From Streptomyces rubradiris (GTDB lineage: Bacteria; Actinomycetota; Actinomycetes; Streptomycetales; Streptomycetaceae), in contig NZ_BNEA01000015.1 of NCBI RefSeq assembly GCF_016860525.1, forward strand, positions 4,216,001-4,280,000: a DNA stretch of 64,000 bases, given 5' to 3'. Position 1 is the first letter of the stretch. The number at the start of each line of letters is the position of its first letter. Below, in pieces: positions 59,808 to 64,000 of the stretch. The notes beneath the pieces were generated by a model. The model was given only the letters and a program-made list of their open reading frames with translations. It had not been told where the DNA came from and made no database searches. The translations under genes and the position numbers were made by a program.

Positions 59808-60566
59808 GTGACGAAGCAGGCAGGCCGGTCGGCGCGGGACAGCGTCTGGCTGGAGGGCAAGCCCCGGCGCGGGGGACGCGGCGGGCAGCCCTCCGGCCTC
59901 GACCGGGAGCGGATCACCGGCACGTCGGTGCGGCTGCTGGACGCCGAGGGGCTCGCCAAGTTCTCCATGCGCCGGCTGGCCGCCGAGCTGAACGTGACCG
60001 CGATGTCCCTGTACTGGTACGTCGACACCAAGGACGACCTGCTCGAACTCGCCCTGGACGCGGTCTACGCCGAGCTGAAGCTGCCCGACCCGGACGACAC
60101 CGGCGAGGACTGGCGCGAGCAGCTGCGGGAGCTGGCCACCGCCTACCGGCAGCTGCTGGTCCGCCACCCCTGGCTGTCGCCGCTGGCCGGGCGCTTCCTC
60201 AACATCGGCCCGCACTCGCTCGCGTTCTCCCGCGCCGTGCAGCGGGTCGTCCGCCGGGCGGGGCTGCCCGCGCACGGGGTGACCGGGGCGATCTCGGCCG
60301 TCTTCCAGTTCGTCTACGGCTACGGCACGATCGAGAGCCACTTCCTGACCCGGATCGAGGACACCGGCCTGTCCCCTGAGGAGTACTTCGAGCAGGCCAT
60401 GGCCCTGGTGGACGAGGTCCCCGGGACCGCCGAGATCATCGGGGAGTCCAAGGACATCATGGCGGCGCGCGGCGGCGACACGGTGGCCGAGATGCTGGAC
60501 CGCGACTTCACGTTCGCGCTGGACCTGCTGGTCGCCGGTATCGAGGCGATGGTCGCCCGGGGCTGA
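59808..60566 (+). CDS. TetR-family regulator with TetR_C domain
   Basis: 252 aa. A basic Gly-rich head (KPRRGGRGGQPSG) precedes the HTH DRERITGTSVRLLDAEGLAK and SMRRLAAELNVTAMSLYWYV (about 32-78), then a C-terminal domain of the tetracycline-repressor class. GTG at 59808 has GGAGAAGGG upstream. It lies just after the DHA2 pump and is its likely repressor through the 31-bp palindrome. It converges with the PPOX gene with zero spacing. Confidence 0.87.
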   Translation: MTKQAGRSARDSVWLEGKPRRGGRGGQPSGLDRERITGTSVRLLDAEGLAKFSMRRLAAELNVTAMSLYWYVDTKDDLLELALDAVYAELKLPDPDDTGEDWREQLRELATAYRQLLVRHPWLSPLAGRFLNIGPHSLAFSRAVQRVVRRAGLPAHGVTGAISAVFQFVYGYGTIESHFLTRIEDTGLSPEEYFEQAMALVDEVPGTAEIIGESKDIMAARGGDTVAEMLDRDFTFALDLLVAGIEAMVARG

Positions 60567-61037
60567 CTAGTCCTCCTGGACGAGCCGTGCCGGGAACCCG
60601 CCGGTCGCCACCGGTCCCCACCGCCGCGGGGTCACCCGGATGATGGATTTCCCCTGCTTGATCATGGCCTGCCGGTACTCGTCCCAGTCGGGGTGCTCGC
60701 CGGCGATGTTGCGGTAGTACTCGACCAGGGGTTCGACGGAGTCCGGGGCGTCGATGACCTCGGCCGTGCCGTCGATCTGCACCCAGGGGCCGTTCCAGTC
60801 GTCGCTGAGGACGACGAGGCTGACCCGCTCGTCCCGCTTGGCGTTGCGCGTCTTGGCCCGCTCCGGGTAGGTGGAGACCACGATCCGCCCGGAGTCGTCC
60901 ACCCCGCAGGTCAGCGGGGACGCCTGCGGGGAGCCGTCGGACCGGCGGGTGATCAGCAGGGCCCGGTGCCGGGGCCGTACGAAGTCCAGCAGCTCGTCCA
61001 GCGGTACACGGGTGTTGGTAGCGATGTTCGGTGCCAT
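60567..61037 (-). CDS. PPOX-class F420/FMN-dependent enzyme
   Basis: 156 aa split-barrel flavin/F420 protein: LDFVRPRHRALLITRRSDGS, GRIVVSTYPERAKTRNAKRD and NGPWVQIDGTAEVID match the actinobacterial 'TIGR03618-like' PPOX group. The substrate is unknown; many reduce F420-dependent or biliverdin-like substrates. ATG at 61037 opens the domain directly. The stop abuts the TetR stop. Confidence 0.85.
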   Translation of the reverse strand: MAPNIATNTRVPLDELLDFVRPRHRALLITRRSDGSPQASPLTCGVDDSGRIVVSTYPERAKTRNAKRDERVSLVVLSDDWNGPWVQIDGTAEVIDAPDSVEPLVEYYRNIAGEHPDWDEYRQAMIKQGKSIIRVTPRRWGPVATGGFPARLVQED

Positions 61038-61087
61038 GGGGGGCAGCCTAGGGGCAGCGCGTGCCCCCGTGGCTGACCCCGCTGTGC

Positions 61088-61909
61088 CTACGCCTGGGGG
61101 AGCGAGTCGCCCTGCACGGCCTGGATGTCCAGCTCCACCCTCAGGGTGGTGCCGATGGCGGCGATGCCCGCCTGGAGGACCTGGTTGTAGTTCATCGCGA
61201 AGTCCTCGCGGCGCAGTTCGGCGGTGGCCCGGAACGCGGCTCGGGTGCCGCCCCAGGGGTCGGCACCGGTGCCCAGGTAGGCGAGGTCCAGGTCCACCGG
61301 TCGTACGACGCCGTGCAGGGACAGTTCGCCGTGCACGGTCCAGCGGTCGGAGCCGGCCTGGGTCAGGCCGGTCGAGTGGTAGGTGATCTCCGGGTGCCGC
61401 TCGACGTCCAGGAAGTCCGCGGAGCGCAGATGCGTGTCGCGCATGCCGTTGCCGGTGTCGACGGAGGCCGCCCGGATCACCGCCTCCACCCGTGACTTGG
61501 CAATGTCGTCGGGGGCGATCTCGATGGTGCCGCCGAACTCCGTGAACCGGCCGTGCACGCTGGAGATGCCCAGGTGCTGGGCGACCGCGGCGACGGAGGA
61601 GTGCGCCGGGTCGATGGTCCAGGGTCCGGGCGGCGGCAGCTCGGTGCCGCCCTGCCGGGCCAGCGTGACCGTGCCGACCTCGGCCCGGCCGCTGGCGGTG
61701 ACGATCGCGGAGGAGGCCGCGGGCGCGTAGCCGACGGCCGTCACGATCACGGTGTACGCCCCCGGCGCCAGCTCGGTGGTGTCCCGTACGGCTCCCTCGT
61801 GATCCGCCTCGGCGCGCAGCACCTGCGTGCCGGTCATGTCGGTCACCGTGACGACCGCGTGCGACACGGCCCACCCGTCCCGCGTACGGATCTTCGCGGT
61901 CAGTCCCAT
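61088..61909 (-). CDS. YceI-family protein with N-terminal carboxypeptidase-regulatory-like domain
   Basis: 273 aa. Residues 1-90 are a beta-sandwich repeat (GWAVSHAVVTVTDMTGTQVL, APGAYTVIVTAVGYAPAASS). Residues 95-270 are YceI: WTIDPAHSSVAAVAQHLGIS, RFTEFGGTIEIA, HLRSADFLDVERHPEI, MNYNQVLQAG. YceI proteins form lipocalin-like pockets that bind isoprenoid lipids. No signal peptide is visible. The N-terminal repeat resembles those on the C-terminus of the neighbouring transporter, so the two proteins may have exchanged domains or cooperate. GGGAGA precedes the ATG. Confidence 0.87.
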   Translation of the reverse strand: MGLTAKIRTRDGWAVSHAVVTVTDMTGTQVLRAEADHEGAVRDTTELAPGAYTVIVTAVGYAPAASSAIVTASGRAEVGTVTLARQGGTELPPPGPWTIDPAHSSVAAVAQHLGISSVHGRFTEFGGTIEIAPDDIAKSRVEAVIRAASVDTGNGMRDTHLRSADFLDVERHPEITYHSTGLTQAGSDRWTVHGELSLHGVVRPVDLDLAYLGTGADPWGGTRAAFRATAELRREDFAMNYNQVLQAGIAAIGTTLRVELDIQAVQGDSLPQA

Positions 61910-62012
61910 CCCGTTTCTCCCTGAAAAAGGCTCAAAAATTGCTCGTACGAGACCGGCCCGCGGCGGGCGCGCCCTCCGCTCAGGGCGCGCACCGCCACGG
62001 GCCGGGGTGTGC

Positions 62013-64000
62013 CTACTCGCCGGGGTGGGCGAGTTCGATGTCGTGGCCGTCCACGCCGGGGCCGGTCACGGTCAGCGCGGTGGCCACCGGCGGGTAGCCG
62101 GTCGCGATGACGGTGTACTCGCCGCCGTCCAGGTCGGTGAAGGCGTACGCCCCGTCCGCACCGGTGGTGGCGGTGCCGACCACGTTGCCCGCCTGGTCGA
62201 CCAGGGTGACCCGGGCGTCGGCCAGCGGGCCGTGCGGGGCCCGGACGACACCCTGGACCTGCGCGCCGGCGTCCAGGTCGACCTCGACCCGGGTGACGCC
62301 GGTGGCGCCGACCTCGACCGGCAGGGCCCGCGGCCGGTACCCGCTCGCGTTGACCGCGACGGTCACCGTGCCGGGCACCAGGTCGGTGAGAGCGAAGTCG
62401 CCCTGCTCCCCGGTGGCGGCGGTGGCCAGCAGGTCGCCGCGCACATCGGTGACGATCACCATCGCGTCCTTGACCGGCAGCGCGCTTCCGGCGGCCCGGA
62501 CCACACCGGTCAGCCCGCTGGTGCCGCTGAGCAGGATGTCGTACGACACCGGCTCCTCGCCCACCACGATGGTGGAGGCCTGCGGCTGGTAGCCGTCGGC
62601 GGAGGCGATCAGGACGTAGCTGCCGGTGCCCGGGGCGTCGAGCGCGTAGGAGCCGTCGGCCTGGGCGACCGAGCGGCCCAGCTGGCGGCCGGACAGCGAG
62701 ATCAGGGTGACCGCGGCCTGCGGGACCGGGGCGCTCTCGGCGCCGCGGACGAAGCCGTGCACCGGGGTGCCGCCGTGGCCCGCGCCGGGCTCGGCGACCG
62801 TGGCGACGGCCGCCATGGGCCGGGTGTCGGCGACGGTGCCGTCGGACGCGGCCGGGGCGGTCTGGGCGACCGCGGCCGGGACCGGGGCCTGGGCCGCGGT
62901 GGCCGCGGCGGCGGCCGGGGCCTCGGCCTGGGCCGGGGCGGCGTCGGTGGACTGCGCGAGCGCGCCCTTGGTCTTCAGCGGGACCTCCTTGATGAACAGC
63001 GTGATCAGGAAGGCAATGGCGGCGAGGCAGCCGGCGATGATGAAGACGTCGGCGATGCCGTGGCCGTAGGCGCTCTCCATCAGCGTCCGGATGGGCGCCG
63101 GGAGCTTGTCCATGTCCGGGATGCTGTCGGTCGAACCGGAGCTGCCGGCCAGCGCGGCCTGGGACTTCGGGTCCAGCGCGGAGACGCCGTCCTGGACGTA
63201 GTGGGTGATCCGGCGGGACATCACGGCACCGAGCGCGGAGACGCCGACCGCACCGCCGAGGGAGCGGAAGAAGGTGACCGTGGAGCTGGCCGAGCCGAGG
63301 TCGGAGGGAGCCACCTGGTTCTGCGTGGCGAGTACCAGGTTCTGCATCATCATGCCGATGCCGAGACCCAGCAGGGCCATGAAGATGGCCATCTTCCAGT
63401 AGTCCGTGTCGTACCGGATGCCGCCGAGCAGCAGCAGCCCGGCCGTGACCAGCACGCCACCGCTGACCAGCCACGCCTTCCAGCGGCCGGTACGGGTGAT
63501 GAACTGACCCGAGACGGTCGAGGAGACGAACAGACCGCCGATCATCGGGATGGTCATGACGCCCGACATGGTCGGGGACTTGTCGCGGGCCAGCTGGAAG
63601 TACTGGCTGAAGAACACGGTGCCGGAGAACATCGCGATACCGACGAACAGCGAGGCGAGCGACGCCAGCGTGATCGTGCGGTTCTTGAACAGGCGCAGCG
63701 GGATGATCGGCTCGCCCGCCTTGGACTCCACGAGCACGAACAGCGCGCCGAGGACGATCGAACCGCCGACCATCGCGTAGGTCTGCCAGGACAGCCAGTC
63801 GTACTTGTCACCCGCGAAGGTGACCCAGACCAGCAGCAGGGAGACGGCGGCGGCGATCAGGGTCGCGCCGCCCCAGTCGACCTTGACCTGGCGCTTGACC
63901 ACGGGCAGGTGCAGGGTCTTCTGCAGCACGATCAGCGCGATGATCGCGAAGGGCACACCGACGTAGAAGCACCAGCGCCAGCCCAGCCAGGAGGTGTCGG
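62013..64000 (-). CDS. DHA2 MFS transporter fused to carboxypeptidase-regulatory-like domains (N-terminus outside window)
   Basis: Runs off the right edge; the frame is open at 64000 (WLGWRWCFYVGVPFAI). Visible helices cover the C-terminal half of a 14-TM transporter (e.g. LFVGIAMFSGTVFFSQYFQL, GLGIGMMMQNLVLATQNQVA). After TM14 an Ala/Pro linker (AQAEAPAAAAATAAQAP) leads to three Cna_B/carboxypeptidase-regulatory-like repeats (VHGFVRGAESAPVPQAAVTL, LTGVVRAAGSALPVKDAMVI, VQGVVRAPHGPLADARVTLV). The tail would be cytoplasmic in a standard topology, which is unusual for this domain. YceI follows 103 bp downstream. Confidence 0.88.
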   Translation of the reverse strand, partial: DTSWLGWRWCFYVGVPFAIIALIVLQKTLHLPVVKRQVKVDWGGATLIAAAVSLLLVWVTFAGDKYDWLSWQTYAMVGGSIVLGALFVLVESKAGEPIIPLRLFKNRTITLASLASLFVGIAMFSGTVFFSQYFQLARDKSPTMSGVMTIPMIGGLFVSSTVSGQFITRTGRWKAWLVSGGVLVTAGLLLLGGIRYDTDYWKMAIFMALLGLGIGMMMQNLVLATQNQVAPSDLGSASSTVTFFRSLGGAVGVSALGAVMSRRITHYVQDGVSALDPKSQAALAGSSGSTDSIPDMDKLPAPIRTLMESAYGHGIADVFIIAGCLAAIAFLITLFIKEVPLKTKGALAQSTDAAPAQAEAPAAAAATAAQAPVPAAVAQTAPAASDGTVADTRPMAAVATVAEPGAGHGGTPVHGFVRGAESAPVPQAAVTLISLSGRQLGRSVAQADGSYALDAPGTGSYVLIASADGYQPQASTIVVGEEPVSYDILLSGTSGLTGVVRAAGSALPVKDAMVIVTDVRGDLLATAATGEQGDFALTDLVPGTVTVAVNASGYRPRALPVEVGATGVTRVEVDLDAGAQVQGVVRAPHGPLADARVTLVDQAGNVVGTATTGADGAYAFTDLDGGEYTVIATGYPPVATALTVTGPGVDGHDIELAHPGE

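Overview
The window is very GC-rich actinobacterial DNA with Streptomyces-type genes: GTG/TTG starts, ATGA/GTGA overlaps, HATPase_c_2 anti-sigma-like proteins and a pSAM2-like integrative element. From memory, the order of core genes resembles the S. coelicolor chromosome around SCO3965-SCO4030; I could not run a search to confirm this.

Layout. (1) 1-13.2 kb is core chromosome: a copper module (Sco1-like lipoprotein, YcnI, membrane protein), regulatory ATPases, aminopeptidase P, a SpoIIE-type phosphatase, a short prim-pol-like protein, DUF5926, GDPD and an HtrA-like protease. (2) At 13.25 kb a tRNA-Ser(UGA) gene marks an island. An 87-bp stretch of this tRNA plus flank is repeated exactly at 21.63 kb. 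Between the copies lie an N-terminally lost tyrosine integrase, a HTH/DnaB_N protein, a kinase-like/GRDP-like gene block, a divergent XRE-DUF5919 + NUDIX pair and an AT-richer orphan gene. Beyond the second copy lie an integrase-tail fragment, an 80-aa protein and an intact prim-pol protein, which look like an older element in tandem. (3) 23.4-31.2 kb carries a small secreted N/Q-rich protein, a chsH2-chsH1-ltp2-like steroid side-chain cassette, a SigE-family sigma factor, an acyl-CoA ligase and a divergent MFS/TetR pair like SCO4007/SCO4008. (4) 31.4-37.75 kb holds a 1,726-aa PAS/kinase-like/receiver protein with a huge low-complexity linker, and an SSI-type protease inhibitor whose C-terminus enters a 30-bp repeat array.

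(5) 37.9-51.1 kb: tRNA-Ser(GCU), then tRNA-Arg(ACG), whose 3' part (44 bp) is repeated at 51,034. The ~12.8 kb between is an AICE of pSAM2 type: integrase (broken), xis, rep (probably frameshifted), spd-like small proteins, traB, a SCO3933-like gene, a KorSA-like GntR repressor, a divergent Pif-like NUDIX gene and an ATPase. Five operator-like sites with an ACTCGTCTA-type core sit at its promoters. Its right end carries AT-richer cargo: a PD-(D/E)XK-like protein, an unrecognised winged-helix-like protein and a small membrane protein. Integrase arm-type repeats occur near both ends and once inside.

(6) 51.1-64 kb is core again: DUF2797, a GTGA-coupled two-component system, a GT2-GtrA fusion coupled to a GT39-type membrane glycosyltransferase, a DHA2 MFS pump with a 31-bp operator and its likely TetR repressor, a PPOX flavoenzyme, a YceI protein, and a DHA2 transporter fused to carboxypeptidase-regulatory-like domains that runs off the right edge.

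The two mobile regions hold most of the unusual content. They share a ~67-bp conserved stretch, and both look immobilised by integrase decay.
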